Shown: positions 8,844-21,310, counted from the stretch's first letter. The stretch is DNA of 64,000 bases from Sphingomonas sp. KRR8 (GCF_023559245.1 NZ_CP097462.1:682001-746000); one strand, 5' to 3'. Numbers and translations are program-made. The notes: generated by a model not told the origin, from the sequence alone.

Positions 8844-9718
8844 CGCCCGCTTTGTCTCCCGGCGGCACCGCCCAGGTTTTGGTCGAGGCCCTTCCCTACA
8901 TTCGGCAGTTTGCCGGCAAATCGATTGTCGTGAAGCTCGGCGGCGCGGCCATCGACGAGGCCAGCGACCTTGCCCTCGCCCAGGACGTGCTGCTGCTGCG
9001 TTCGGTCGGGGTGCGCTGCGTCCTGGTCCACGGCGGCGGTCCGCAGGTCGACGCGATGCTCCGCCGGGTCGGCAAGGAGCCTGAGTTCCGCGACGGGCTT
9101 CGCGTGACTGACGCCGAGACCCTCGAGATCGTTCGCATGGTGCTGGTCGGCAAGATCAACCGCGACCTGGTCGCGACCATTAACAGCCAAGCCGGTGCCG
9201 AGCCGGCGGCCGTTGGCGTGTCAGGCGAGGACGCCGGCTTGCTGACCGTCACCCCGCGCGACCCTTCGCTAGGCTTCGTGGGCGACGTCACGCACGTGCG
9301 CGCCGAACTGCTCCATCGCCTGCTTGACGACGGGCTGCTGCCGGTCGTGTCGACTGTGGGCGCCGACCCATCGGGCCAGCCCTACAACGTCAACGCCGAT
9401 GAGGCCGCGCGCGCCATCGCTGTCGCCATGGACGCCGAGAAGATCGTCTACCTGACCGCTGCCCCCGGGCTGCTAGAAGATCCCAACGACGAGAGCACGC
9501 TGGTCCCTCGCCTCACCGCCGCCGAACTTCGCGATCGGATCAGCGACTCCAGCGTCGGTGGCGGCATGATCCCCAAGCTCACGGCCTGTGCGGACGCTGT
9601 CGACCAGGGCGTCCGCTTCGCCCACATCATCGACGGGCGGGTGCCACACGCCTTGCTGATCGAGCTGCTGACGGCCCACGGCATCGGTACCATGATCAAG
9701 CAGGAGGCAGACTGGTGA
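8840..9718 (+). CDS. argB: acetylglutamate kinase ArgB
   Basis: Phosphorylates N-acetylglutamate, usually the arginine-feedback-controlled step. 292 residues with the amino-acid-kinase motif VVKLGGAAID (about 30-39), VHGGGPQVD (about 66-74) for substrate binding, and VSTVGADPSGQPYNVNADEAA in the ATP site. The long N-terminus before KLGG (about 30 residues) resembles the feedback-inhibitable hexameric type with an extra N-terminal helix. The start overlaps argJ (ATGA), and the end overlaps the GTG of argF (GTGA). Confidence 0.95.
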   Translation: MTPALSPGGTAQVLVEALPYIRQFAGKSIVVKLGGAAIDEASDLALAQDVLLLRSVGVRCVLVHGGGPQVDAMLRRVGKEPEFRDGLRVTDAETLEIVRMVLVGKINRDLVATINSQAGAEPAAVGVSGEDAGLLTVTPRDPSLGFVGDVTHVRAELLHRLLDDGLLPVVSTVGADPSGQPYNVNADEAARAIAVAMDAEKIVYLTAAPGLLEDPNDESTLVPRLTAAELRDRISDSSVGGGMIPKLTACADAVDQGVRFAHIIDGRVPHALLIELLTAHGIGTMIKQEADW

Positions 9719-10593
9719 GGCACCTGCTCCGCATCGCGGATTTATCGGCGGACGAACTCCGCACCATTCTTGGCCTGTCGAGCGGACGAGCCCGGCAGCT
9801 TGATCCTGGCCAGGGTGTCGCACTCTATTTCGAGAAGCCAAGCGCCCGTACCCGCAATTCGATGGAATTGGCGGCCGCGCAGCTAGGGCTGCACCCGGTC
9901 TATTTGCAGCCGCAGGAGCTCGGGCTGGGCAGCCGCGAGAGCGTAGCTGACGTCACGCGCACCCTCGCCTGCTATCATCGGGTGATTGCCGCGCGCGTGT
10001 TCGACCATGAGCTCCTCAAGCAGATGGCGGCCATCAACGCCGCGCCCGTGCTCAACATGCTGTCAGGCACCGATCACCCGCTGCAGGCGCTCGCCGACCT
10101 CAAGACCATCGACGAGCTCTGCGGCCGGGTCGAAGGCGTGAAAATCGCCTTCGTCGGCGACGGGGACAACAATGTCGCTCGGTCGCTCGCCGAAGGCTGC
10201 GCGCTGCTCGGCGCGGAGCTGACCATCGCGGCGCCCGCCGAATACCAGCTGAAGGACGCACCATCCGGCACCCGCCAGACCGAGGATCCAATCGAGGCCG
10301 TCAGCGGAGCCGACATCGTCTACAGCGATGTGTTCGTTTCCATGGGGCAGGATGATCAGCGTGAGCGCCGCCTGGCGGAGCTTGCGCCCTATCAGGTCGA
10401 TGCGGCACTGATGGCCCGCGCACCGGCTGCCCACTTTCTTCATTGCCTTCCGGCGCACCGGGGTGAGGAAGTCGCGGCCGAGATCATCGACGGTCCTCAA
10501 TCGGCGGTTTGGCAACAGGCCATCAACCGCATGCACACGGCCCGGGGCGCAATGCTCTGGCTGCTCGACGCTCCTTCTTCACAAGAGTTCTGA
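9715..10593 (+). CDS. argF: ornithine carbamoyltransferase ArgF
   Basis: Makes citrulline from ornithine and carbamoyl phosphate. 292 residues with FEKPSARTR (about 39-47), where the usual STRTR carbamoyl-phosphate loop reads SARTR. HRVIAAR and LSGTDHPLQALAD follow, then FVSMGQ and the ornithine motif HCLPAHRGEEV near 241-251. GTG start at 9715 in a GTGA overlap with argB. The acetylornithine aminotransferase argD, often placed just before argF in alphaproteobacteria, is absent here and must be elsewhere. Confidence 0.95.
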   Translation: MRHLLRIADLSADELRTILGLSSGRARQLDPGQGVALYFEKPSARTRNSMELAAAQLGLHPVYLQPQELGLGSRESVADVTRTLACYHRVIAARVFDHELLKQMAAINAAPVLNMLSGTDHPLQALADLKTIDELCGRVEGVKIAFVGDGDNNVARSLAEGCALLGAELTIAAPAEYQLKDAPSGTRQTEDPIEAVSGADIVYSDVFVSMGQDDQRERRLAELAPYQVDAALMARAPAAHFLHCLPAHRGEEVAAEIIDGPQSAVWQQAINRMHTARGAMLWLLDAPSSQEF

Positions 10594-10596
10594 ACA

Positions 10597-11820
10597 ATGG
10601 CCAAGAAGCTCAAGGTCGTCCTCGCCTATTCTGGTGGACTGGACACTTCGATCATCCTCAAGTGGTTGCAGACTGAATATGACGCGGAAGTGGTGACCTT
10701 CACCGCCGACCTCGGACAAGGCGAGGAGGTCGAGCCAGCGCGACGCAAGGCGGAGCTGCTGGGAGTCTGTCCCGAGAACATCTTCATCGAGGATCTGCGC
10801 GAAGAGTTCGTCCGCGACTTCGTTTTCCCCATGTTCCGCGCGAACACGGTTTATGAGGGACAGTATCTGCTCGGCACCTCGATCGCGCGGCCGCTGATCG
10901 CCAAGCGGCAGATCGAGATCGCCCGCCAGGTGGGCGCAGACGCCGTTTGTCATGGCGCTACCGGCAAGGGCAACGACCAGGTTCGGTTCGAACTTGGCTA
11001 TTATGCGCTCGAACCGGACATTCGCGTCATCGCTCCTTGGCGCGAGTGGCAGTTCGCCAGTCGGGAGCAGCTGCTCGACTTCGCTGAGAAGAATCAGATC
11101 CCGATCGCCAAGGACAAGCGCGGCGACGCACCCTTTTCAATCGACGCCAACCTCCTTCACTCCTCGAGCGAGGGTAAGGTGCTTGAGGATCCGAGCGTCG
11201 AGGCACCGGAATACGTCCACCAGCGCACCATTTCGCCCGAGGACGCACCGGACAAGCCCACCGAAATCACCATCGAGTTCGAGCGTGGCGATGCAGTCGG
11301 CATTGATGGCGAGCGGCTCAGCCCCGCGATCCTGCTCACCCGCCTGAACCAGCTCGGCCATGACAATGGCATCGGCCGGCTCGATCTGGTCGAGAATCGC
11401 TTCGTCGGAATGAAGTCGCGCGGTGTCTATGAGACCCCCGGCGGCACGATCCTGCTGGCAGCCCACCGCGGGATCGAGAGCATCACGCTCGACGGCGGTG
11501 CGATGCACCTCAAGGATGCGATGATGCCGCGTTACGCGAGCCTCATCTACAACGGTTTCTGGTTCGCGCCGGAACGCGAGATGCTCCAGGCGTTGATCGA
11601 CAAGAGCCAGGAGCATGTCACCGGCTCCGTTCGGATGAAGCTCTACAAGGGCAACGCGACCGTGATTGGCCGCGAGAGCCCCGCTTCGCTCTACGACGAG
11701 GACCTCGTCACCTTCGAGGAAGGCAGCGGCAGCTACGACCAGCGCGATGCCGCTGGCTTCATCCGCCTGAACGCGCTTCGGCTGAGGATCGCCGCGCAGC
11801 GCGCGAAGAAGCTAGCCTAG
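10597..11820 (+). CDS. argG: argininosuccinate synthase ArgG
   Basis: ATP-dependent condensation of citrulline and aspartate. The 407-residue protein starts [20 protein letters not shown] with the PP-loop SGGLDTS at 11-17. [12 protein letters not shown] (about 125-136) and [16 protein letters not shown] near the C-terminus are typical of class I ArgG. It begins 3 nt after the argF stop and ends overlapping argH tail-to-tail by 9 bp. Last gene of the argCJBFG operon. Confidence 0.96.
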   Translation: MAKKLKVVLAYSGGLDTSIILKWLQTEYDAEVVTFTADLGQGEEVEPARRKAELLGVCPENIFIEDLREEFVRDFVFPMFRANTVYEGQYLLGTSIARPLIAKRQIEIARQVGADAVCHGATGKGNDQVRFELGYYALEPDIRVIAPWREWQFASREQLLDFAEKNQIPIAKDKRGDAPFSIDANLLHSSSEGKVLEDPSVEAPEYVHQRTISPEDAPDKPTEITIEFERGDAVGIDGERLSPAILLTRLNQLGHDNGIGRLDLVENRFVGMKSRGVYETPGGTILLAAHRGIESITLDGGAMHLKDAMMPRYASLIYNGFWFAPEREMLQALIDKSQEHVTGSVRMKLYKGNATVIGRESPASLYDEDLVTFEEGSGSYDQRDAAGFIRLNALRLRIAAQRAKKLA

Positions 11821-13200
11821 GCGCTCTTTCCAGCGCGCGACCTGTTCGCGCACCCGGACGGGCGCGGTGCCACCGTAGCTCGTGCGGCTGGCGACCGAGG
11901 CTTCCACGCTGAGCACGTCGTAGACACGAGCGTCGATGCGCTCGTCGATCGCTTGCAGCTGTTCCAGTGATAGTCCGGCGAGGTCGCATTCATGCTCCTC
12001 CGCCGCCTTCACCGCCCGCCCCGTGATGTGGTGGGCTTCGCGGAAGGGTATGCCGGCTTCACGGACCAGCCAGTCGGCAAGATCGGTGGCCGTCGCGTAT
12101 CCGCTTTCCGCCAGCGCTCGCATCCGCTCGGGATTGAAGGTGACGCTCTCGACCGTCCCCGCCAGCGCGGCAAGGCTGAGTTCAAGCAAGTCTGCCGCTT
12201 CAAAGGTCGGTGCCTTGTCGTCTTGCATGTCCTTCGAATAGGCCAGCGGAAGACCCTTCATCGTGATCATCAGACCGGTGAACAAACCAACGATGCGGCC
12301 CGAGTGCCCGCGCACCAGTTCGGCCGCATCGGGGTTGCGCTTTTGCGGCATGATGGACGAGCCGGTGGACCAATCGTCGGACAGGCGGGCAAAGCCGAAC
12401 GGAGGGCTCGCCCACAGGATGAGCTCTTCGGCCAGGCGCGACAGGTGCAGGCTGCACAGCGACGCCGCGGACAGGAAATCGAGCGCGAAATCTCGGTCGG
12501 ACACACTGTCCAGACTATTCGCCGTAGGCTTGTCGAAGCCGAGCGTTCTCGCCGTGCTCTCACGATCAATCGCAAAGCCAGTGCCCGCCAGCGCCGCAGC
12601 GCCAAGTGGACACTCGCCGGCAAGCGTCGTGACTTGACGGAAGCGCGCATGATCGCGCGCCAGCATTTCGACATAAGCCAGCAGATGATGGCCGAGCGTC
12701 ACCGGCTGGGCGACCTGCAGATGAGTGAAACCCGGCATGATCGTCCCGGCATGTTCCTCGGCACGCGCCACCAGAACCGTCTGCAGCTCGGCGATCGCAT
12801 CCGCCATTCGGGCGGCCATGCGCTTGGTCCACAACTTGAAGTCGGTGGCCACCTGATCATTGCGTGACCGTGCGGTGTGAAGCCGGCCTGCGGCTGGACC
12901 GATCAGCTCGCTCAACCGATGCTCGACCGTCATGTGGATGTCTTCGAGGTCCATGCGCTCGGGCACGCCTTGGGTGTCAAACTCCTCAGAGATCCGGTCG
13001 AGTCCGTCGATGATCGCCGCGGCGTCCTCGGCGGAAAGGATGCCTTGGGCCGCGAGCATGCATGCATGCGCCTTCGAACCCGCGATGTCCTCTCGCCAAA
13101 GGCGCTTGTCGACCGGAATCGATGCGTTGATCTGCTGCATGATCACGCTTGGGCCGCCGCCGAACCGGCCACCCCACATGCTGTTGCTGTCCTGGCTCAT
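11812..13200 (-). CDS. argH: argininosuccinate lyase ArgH
   Basis: Final step of arginine synthesis, splitting argininosuccinate to arginine and fumarate. 462 residues with MWGGRF near the N-terminus and [13 protein letters not shown] around residue 106. [13 protein letters not shown] holds the catalytic His, and the fumarase-superfamily signature [12 protein letters not shown] lies near residue 280. Convergent with argG, so the last enzyme is transcribed separately from argCJBFG, opposite in direction. No ARG-box-like palindrome was noticed upstream of it. Confidence 0.96.
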   Translation of the reverse strand: MSQDSNSMWGGRFGGGPSVIMQQINASIPVDKRLWREDIAGSKAHACMLAAQGILSAEDAAAIIDGLDRISEEFDTQGVPERMDLEDIHMTVEHRLSELIGPAAGRLHTARSRNDQVATDFKLWTKRMAARMADAIAELQTVLVARAEEHAGTIMPGFTHLQVAQPVTLGHHLLAYVEMLARDHARFRQVTTLAGECPLGAAALAGTGFAIDRESTARTLGFDKPTANSLDSVSDRDFALDFLSAASLCSLHLSRLAEELILWASPPFGFARLSDDWSTGSSIMPQKRNPDAAELVRGHSGRIVGLFTGLMITMKGLPLAYSKDMQDDKAPTFEAADLLELSLAALAGTVESVTFNPERMRALAESGYATATDLADWLVREAGIPFREAHHITGRAVKAAEEHECDLAGLSLEQLQAIDERIDARVYDVLSVEASVASRTSYGGTAPVRVREQVARWKERLG

Positions 13201-13233
13201 CGGCCAGCGCTTTTCACCAGCGAAGGCGTGAGG

Positions 13234-14604
13234 TCAAACAGCGGGAAGCAGGAGAACGACAAACTCCGGCTCGACATCCAGCGATCCGCCGACAATCTGC
13301 GCGAGGCCACGCACGAGCCTCAGCCCGAAACCGAGATTGCCGACCGCCCCGTCGCTGAGCAATTGCTCTTCGCTGAGCCCAAAGGTTGCTTCGGGCCGCT
13401 CAATCGCCAGCAGGGCCGTGTCGTTCACCCGATCGATCACCAATTGCAGGCGCTCGCCTTCCGCCGCTGCGTCCGCCATCGCTCCGACGAAGCGCCGCAG
13501 CAGTCGCTCCGCCAGTCCGGACTCGAGCGCGCACCGCACATCTTCGTCGCGAAGCTTCACACGGACGCGATTGGCAAGCGTCAGGGCAAGGGCCGCAAGC
13601 GATGCTCCCTCGCCCTGCGTAGCGCTTCCGGACCGCAGCTTGGCGGCCAGGTCGAGATCCTCGACCGCGGCCAGCAGCAACCGGGCCTGACGGACGATCT
13701 CGCCAGCACGGTCGCGGTAGGCGCGATGGGCGGGCCCCAGATACTGACCTTCGATAACTTCCCCAAAGCCGATGATGGCCGTCAGGGGGGTACGCAACTC
13801 ATGGATAAGCTCGCGAAGATTGTCGTGATCCACCGGCAGGTTGGCCGCGAGCGACGGCACTGGATCGTGCCGCGGCCTCACCTGCGGCGCCACCCGGCGG
13901 GCAACGCCGGCATAACCCGCGAAGCGCCCCGTTCCTGGAGTGAACTGGGGCTGTCCGGACCAGCGCCACTCACCAGCGTAATTGCCTTCGCTGGCAAGCG
14001 GCAGCTGCTCGTCAAGGAACGGCTGCATTGAATCGAAGCGCTGGCGCAGGTCGGCGCGAACCGATCGTCCAATCACTGCGGCGCGTGCGGCGCCTTCGAC
14101 CCAGTCGATTTCACCCTCGGGCCCGCACTCCCAATGAAACAACCGGGGCAGATCGGGCGCCGAGCGGCTAGCGACGGGCGCGAACGGCGTCTCTGTTTGT
14201 TGAACGACGCTCGCTGGAGCCGGTGAAGGCGGATGCAGCGTGTCGATGAGCTTGCGCGTGTCGCTCGCCGCCGCCGCCCGAAGAGTGTCCCAGTCAGCGT
14301 CGGCAAGCTCGATCACTTCGAGCAAGGGTGCCGCGATATCGGCATGGTCGGCCGCGAAGAGGCTCAGTAATGGGAGTGGCAACCGCGGCGCTGCAATCGC
14401 GCGTGCGGCTGCCGCCCGCACCGCTTCGGGCACTTCAAGGCCGATCTCGGCCAGACGGGCAAGCGCCCTCTTCAGCAAGGAGGCGTCATTCTCACCGGCA
14501 CCGCGAGCGACAAGTTCGACCAGCTGTCGCCACTGGACCACGCGATCGCGCGGAGCCTCGGCGCTCAGGGCCAGTACCGTCATCAGGCGGTCGTCAAATC
14601 GCAA
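13234..14604 (-). CDS. soluble sensor histidine kinase (divergent)
   Basis: 456-residue protein with no membrane segment, so it is probably cytosolic. The N-terminal ~200 residues are alanine-rich helices and are not recognised. A PAS-like stretch may follow around 160-245 (FHWECGPEGEIDWVEGAARA). The phosphoacceptor H-box NLRELIHELRTPLTAIIGFG lies near residue 270. The C-terminal ATPase region is divergent: an N-box is not clear and only NLGFGLRLVRGLAQIVGGSL recalls the G boxes. No response regulator is adjacent. TTG start at 14604; an ATG at 14583 would remove seven residues. Confidence 0.8.
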   Translation of the reverse strand: MRFDDRLMTVLALSAEAPRDRVVQWRQLVELVARGAGENDASLLKRALARLAEIGLEVPEAVRAAAARAIAAPRLPLPLLSLFAADHADIAAPLLEVIELADADWDTLRAAAASDTRKLIDTLHPPSPAPASVVQQTETPFAPVASRSAPDLPRLFHWECGPEGEIDWVEGAARAAVIGRSVRADLRQRFDSMQPFLDEQLPLASEGNYAGEWRWSGQPQFTPGTGRFAGYAGVARRVAPQVRPRHDPVPSLAANLPVDHDNLRELIHELRTPLTAIIGFGEVIEGQYLGPAHRAYRDRAGEIVRQARLLLAAVEDLDLAAKLRSGSATQGEGASLAALALTLANRVRVKLRDEDVRCALESGLAERLLRRFVGAMADAAAEGERLQLVIDRVNDTALLAIERPEATFGLSEEQLLSDGAVGNLGFGLRLVRGLAQIVGGSLDVEPEFVVLLLPAV

Positions 14605-14707
14605 ATTCCCGGCCCCGCAAGCGTGATCGTCAGATGACGCCTCCTAACGCGCTCGTTTAATAAACGTATACCACCCAGCCGTTAACTTTCCTGTTGTGGG
14701 ACAGGCA

Positions 14708-14738
14708 AGAAAAAGGGGCGGTCCTTTCGGACCACCCC
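14708..14738 (-). terminator. Rho-independent terminator after the TPR protein gene
   Basis: Read on the minus strand, a hairpin with 10-bp arms (one mismatch) and a 4-base loop spans 14738-14715. It is followed by TTTTTCTT. It lies 27 bases past the stop of the gene at 14766-15980, as expected for its terminator. Confidence 0.85.
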
Positions 14739-14765
14739 TCTGTTCGTTTTCGGGTTTGGCCCGGC

Positions 14766-15980
14766 TTAGCGGCTCGCTACCCAGGCCGACCACAGTTGAG
14801 CAGTTGCCTGCTGCGGGCCTGTGACCTTCGCAAATGCAGCGATCGCGCCCGCCTTGTCGCCAGAGCCCGCGAGCGCCTCACCGAGGCGCAGGTTGATGAT
14901 ATTGGCGTCAGCGCCAGACTTGGTGAGAGCCGCCCGATACAACCCCGCGGCCTTGGCATAATCGCCATAGCCCAGGAACACGTCGCCAGCGACAAGTGCC
15001 TGGCGGGCCGTGGCTGCCGCCAGACCATTCTTCTCGGTGGTGCCGAGAGTGGCCTTGTCGGCCGCGACCTTGCTGCTTGCCGAGGTATAGACGCTGGTGA
15101 ACACCGGGCGGCTCTTGTTGATGGCGTTGGACGCGAAGCCCTGATCAAGCACGGTCTTCGCTTCGCCCGGGAAACCCTTGGTCAGCGCCGTGTTGGCATA
15201 ACGGTAATAGTCGCTCTCACCCTTCAGCGCACCGGCCCGGTGCTGGAGCCGGAAGAGGTCGATCTGGTCGGCATCGGACAGACCGGTGCTGTCGCCGATG
15301 ATGCGGGAGGCATCACGGATGTTCTCAGGTGTCGGGCTGGCCTTGATCCAGTCGAGGGTCACGGCGCTGAGGTTCGGAAGCTTATGGGTGTAGGCAATCG
15401 ACACCGCGCGCTTACGCCATTCCGGGGGTACGGGCTGGCCGGCGGCCTGCTTGGTCGCAATCGCCTTTTCGAACGTGGCGATCGCCTGCTGGCTGTTGCC
15501 TGCCGACTCGTAGGACTCGGCCGAAAGCAGCATGGCGTCGGTGTTGTTGGGATCGGCCGCCAAGAGCGACTGAAGCTCAGTCTGCGCACCGGCGTAATCC
15601 TTCGCCTGATAGCGGGTCTTCGCCTTGTTGATCCGGAACACCCGGACCTGCTCCGGCGTGGCCATGCCGCTGTTGAGGATGACGTCGCTCGCCGCGATGA
15701 TCTGCGCGTCGTCCTTCGCGGCAAGTGCCGCCTTGAGCTGCAATTGGCCAAGCATGTAGCGGTCTTCCTTGGTCTGCACCGCGGCTTGGGCCGCTGCAAT
15801 CGCACCAGGGATCTTCGCGGTGTCGTTGGCATTCACCGCATTTTGCAAGGCGAGCAGCGCCGGCTGCGCCTTGCTTGAGACCTTGATCTGCGCCGGGGGC
15901 TGCTGCGCGATCAGCGGCGCGGCCGCCGTCATGGTGCCCAGCGCCAGCACGCCGGCCAGCATCTTGCCGTAGAACGTCAT
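14766..15980 (-). CDS. secreted tetratricopeptide-repeat protein, unknown function
   Basis: 404 residues with a clear signal peptide (MTFYGKMLAGVLALGTMTAA ending near APLIAQ at residue 26), so it is probably periplasmic. The rest is a helix-rich chain with TPR-like units at about residues 60-125, 140-185 and 325-400, for example KTRYQAKDYAGAQTELQSLL and GYGDYAKAAGLYRAAL. AGGAG lies 7 bases before the ATG, and a strong terminator follows. I do not recognise a specific family. TPR proteins mediate protein-protein contacts. Confidence 0.8.
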   Translation of the reverse strand: MTFYGKMLAGVLALGTMTAAAPLIAQQPPAQIKVSSKAQPALLALQNAVNANDTAKIPGAIAAAQAAVQTKEDRYMLGQLQLKAALAAKDDAQIIAASDVILNSGMATPEQVRVFRINKAKTRYQAKDYAGAQTELQSLLAADPNNTDAMLLSAESYESAGNSQQAIATFEKAIATKQAAGQPVPPEWRKRAVSIAYTHKLPNLSAVTLDWIKASPTPENIRDASRIIGDSTGLSDADQIDLFRLQHRAGALKGESDYYRYANTALTKGFPGEAKTVLDQGFASNAINKSRPVFTSVYTSASSKVAADKATLGTTEKNGLAAATARQALVAGDVFLGYGDYAKAAGLYRAALTKSGADANIINLRLGEALAGSGDKAGAIAAFAKVTGPQQATAQLWSAWVASR

Positions 15981-16182
15981 CCCACTCTCCTGTGTGGCCG
16001 GACCGCCTCGCGGCCGCGGACCCGTGAATTCGCCATATGAGCAAGCGGCCCCTTAAGCCCGTTCCGCCGCCCATTCCAGCGCCCTGCTATGAACGCCGTG
16101 AACGCGCGTTGAACCGCCTGTTATGAAACGGTTTTCTGTACCACTTTGACGAGCGTGCCGAGCGCTTGCTAGGCGCAGCGGC

Positions 16183-16938
16183 GTGATTATCCTCATCTCG
16201 CCCGCCAAGACTCTCGATCTCGACACTCCCGTCACCGATGCAATGACCGAACCGCGCTTCGGAGCGGACGCGGCGCGCATTGCACGGGCGGCCGCGAAAC
16301 TGGCGCCGACCGACCTCTCAGCCCTGATGCACATCAGTGCGGGTCTGGCCGAGCTTAACGCCAAGCGTTTCAAGGGCTTCCGAAAGGCTCCGGAGCGACC
16401 GGCGATCCGCACGTTCGCGGGCGACGTTTATCGTGGCTTCGACGCCGCCAGCGCCGATGAGGACACGATCACCTTCGCGCAGGACCATCTGCGTATTCTG
16501 TCTGGCCTCTACGGCGTCCTGCGGCCCCTCGACGCCATCCGCCCCTACCGTCTGGAGATGGGCACCAGCTGGGCGCCCAAGGGGGGCAAGCTGACCGACT
16601 ATTGGGGGAAGAAGGTCGCCTGTGCCGTGCTGGCTGACCTCAAAACGGGCGATTCAGGCGTGCTCCTCAGTCTCGCCAGCAACGAATATTATGCAGCCGT
16701 CGGCCCGCACCTTCCGAAGAAAGGCGTGCAGGTGATTGCGCCCGACTTCCGCGTCCGCACTGCTAAAGGTTTGCAGTTCCAGAGCTTCACGGCCAAGGTC
16801 GCCCGCGGCACCATGGCCCGCTGGGTGTGTGAGGAGCGGATTGCCGATGCGGCCGCCCTTCCCCACTTCGACCGCGACGGGTGGACCTTCGATTCGGACG
16901 GCGGCGCTCCCGGACGCCCGCTCTTCATCCGCGATTGA
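16183..16938 (+). CDS. yaaA: peroxide stress protein YaaA (DUF328)
   Basis: 251-residue protein that matches YaaA throughout: MIILISPAKTLDLDTP at the start, then RFKGFRKAPERPAIRTFAGDVYRGFDA and LSGLYGVLRPLDAIRPYRLEMG. SLASNEYYAAV and a basic C-terminal region follow. In E. coli YaaA binds DNA and lowers free iron during hydrogen peroxide stress. The start is GTG at 16183. It precedes gyrA on the same strand, with an 89-bp gap holding unusual palindromic DNA. Confidence 0.94.
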   Translation: MIILISPAKTLDLDTPVTDAMTEPRFGADAARIARAAAKLAPTDLSALMHISAGLAELNAKRFKGFRKAPERPAIRTFAGDVYRGFDAASADEDTITFAQDHLRILSGLYGVLRPLDAIRPYRLEMGTSWAPKGGKLTDYWGKKVACAVLADLKTGDSGVLLSLASNEYYAAVGPHLPKKGVQVIAPDFRVRTAKGLQFQSFTAKVARGTMARWVCEERIADAAALPHFDRDGWTFDSDGGAPGRPLFIRD

Positions 16939-16948
16939 TGAAAACCCT

Positions 16949-16994
16949 CGCGCGCGTACGCGCGCACTGCTAGTCGGGTTCCCGCGGGTTCCCG
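16949..16994. repeat. alternating CG palindrome plus tandem 10-bp hairpin repeat upstream of gyrA
   Basis: Positions 16949-16967 are 19 bases of perfectly alternating pyrimidine and purine. Inside them, 16950-16965 is a perfect 16-bp palindrome, GCGCGCGTACGCGCGC. Immediately after, CGGGTTCCCG occurs twice in tandem (16975-16984 and 16985-16994), each copy with complementary 4-base arms. Such DNA can adopt Z-form or cruciform structure under negative supercoiling. It lies 34 bp before the gyrase A start. Confidence 0.8.
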
Positions 16995-17027
16995 CGCGTA
17001 AACGCACAGCAAACAGCAGGATTGAAC

Positions 17028-19805
<2,778 letters not shown>

Positions 19806-19863
19806 GCGAACCGCAACCGGGTCTTCTCGCAGGCGTTGATCAGCCAGTAGCGAGGAGACCCGA

Positions 19864-20334
19864 ATGCCAATTCCCAACAATGCGCTCGTGCTGGTCGTCG
19901 ATGGCCGCAAGATGCTTTTCTTCCGCAACCAAGGCGACGAGAACCAGATCGACCTGCGGACAGAGGATCATGATGAGCGTGATGACGCCAATCACGATGG
20001 CGATCTCAAGACCGATGCGCCCGGAACCTCGCACAGCAGCGTCGGCTCTGGCCGATCCTCTATGGAAGAAACGAACTTCAAGCAGCAGGACGAAGATAAT
20101 TGGGTAAAGGAAGCGGCCGAAAATCTGAAAAAGCGCGCGCTGCAGAATGACTTCGATCACCTGTGCATCGTTGCCCCACCCAAGGCGCTCGGCGTACTTC
20201 GCAAGGCTCTGCACAAGGAGGTGGAGAAGCGCGTGGTCTGCACCATCAACAAGGAAATGAGTGGCCGTCCCATACCGGATATCGAGGCGTTGATCGTCAG
20301 CGAGACAAAGGCCAGCGAACCGGCTGACATCTAA
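19864..20334 (+). CDS. host attachment family protein (archaeo-eukaryotic release factor-like, baeRF12)
   Basis: 156 residues resembling the small family annotated as host attachment protein. It opens IPNNALVLVVDGRKMLFFRN and has a variable acidic middle (DEHDERDDANHDGDLK). The FDHLCIVAPPKALGVLRKAL segment (about 99-118) and a final VCTINKEMSGRPIPDIEALI are characteristic. GAGGAG lies 7 bases before the ATG. The family name comes from Agrobacterium; in free-living bacteria its function is unknown, and a ribosome-related role has been proposed from fold similarity. It stands alone after gyrA. Confidence 0.8.
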   Translation: MPIPNNALVLVVDGRKMLFFRNQGDENQIDLRTEDHDERDDANHDGDLKTDAPGTSHSSVGSGRSSMEETNFKQQDEDNWVKEAAENLKKRALQNDFDHLCIVAPPKALGVLRKALHKEVEKRVVCTINKEMSGRPIPDIEALIVSETKASEPADI

Positions 20335-20843
20335 GGCTTCCCTCCGTCCGCCACCGGGCGCACGCCTCAACCAGGTCGCGTTGATCGCGGCGCCGGTCGG
20401 GCGAGGGTCCGTGGCGGACGGGATCGAACAGGACCGTGCGGTTCCGCCCAGATTTCTTCGCGGAATAAAGGGCGCGATCGACCTGTAATTGCCAGTCGTC
20501 GACGACTGATGCCACGCTCCAGCATCGCAATCTCGAAACTGGCGGTGATCGGCCCGTACAGCGGGTGAGCGATCTTCTCGAAGGCACGACGGAGCCGCTC
20601 CGCACAGGCCTTCGCCTGGCGCAGATTGCTTCCAGTCAGCAGGACCCCGAACTCCTCGCCGCCCAGACGGCCAAAGCGATCATTGGGCCGCAGTTCGAGG
20701 CCCTGCTGGGACTTGAACCACTGCCGGTCTTCATCGGTAAGCGGAACCGCGCAGATGGGCACCTGTAGAAGGTTCTGCACCAGCCCCGTGATCAGGTCGA
20801 AATTCTTCTCGCGCCCCGTGTCGAGCACACTGTAGCGCTGCAG
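20297..20843 (-). pseudogene. decayed GAF-GGDEF diguanylate cyclase
   Basis: Three lesions are visible. The 5' end begins directly after an in-frame TAA at 20846 with LQRYSVLDTGREKNFDLITG, the canonical start of a GAF domain preceding GGDEF. After DRQWFKSQQGLELRPNDRFG the frame jumps straight to RLGGEEFGVLLTG, so most of the GAF domain and the front half of the GGDEF domain are missing. Around 20505-20525 the frame shifts, and the expected C-terminus (VDRALYSAKKSGRNRTVLFD) continues in another minus frame to a stop at 20297. GGEEF itself survives but the protein cannot be an intact cyclase. Confidence 0.8.
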
Positions 20844-20878
20844 TTATTGTGTCCGAAACGGCTGATTTGGATTTCGCG

Positions 20879-21310
20879 TTACGGATGCAGATGCGTGACC
20901 TCGGCTTCCGGTGCTTCCCAACGAAGCCACAGGGAGCGGTGGCAGCCAGCCGGGTCCCGCTCGAAGCAGAGCAAGCCGGTCGGTACCTCGGCGACGAGCT
21001 CACGAAGCTGCGCAGTAGCTGCCATCGCTTCGGGCAATTGGAGCTGTTCGCGATAGATCCGCTCCAGATCCGCTTGCCTGCCCTTGCGCGCTGCCTCACG
21101 TCCCGCTGCCGGGGTTCCGAGCGCCCTTAGATGCAGATATTCGATCTGCTCCTCGGCGAGGGCAACCTTTAGCGGGGTCTTGGAAAAGCCCGGCCGGCGG
21201 GACAGCGGTAGCGCACGAATGTCGACCAGCCGCTTGACACCAGCGCCTTTCAGCGCCGCAAGGAAGTCGGCCACAGTGGTTGCTTCATAGCCAATGGTGA
21301 AGATGTGCAT
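20879..21310 (-). CDS. DUF488 family protein
   Basis: 143 residues with the family start IFTIGYEATTVADFLAAL, LVDIRALPLSRRPGFSK around residues 28-44, and a late LLCFERDPAGCHRSLWL (about 113-129) with the conserved Cys-Arg region. DUF488 proteins are small and of unknown function; the conserved Cys/His near the C-terminus suggests a metal or catalytic site. It is followed by the decayed cyclase on the same strand and does not appear to share an operon with apaG. Confidence 0.88.
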   Translation of the reverse strand: MHIFTIGYEATTVADFLAALKGAGVKRLVDIRALPLSRRPGFSKTPLKVALAEEQIEYLHLRALGTPAAGREAARKGRQADLERIYREQLQLPEAMAATAQLRELVAEVPTGLLCFERDPAGCHRSLWLRWEAPEAEVTHLHP

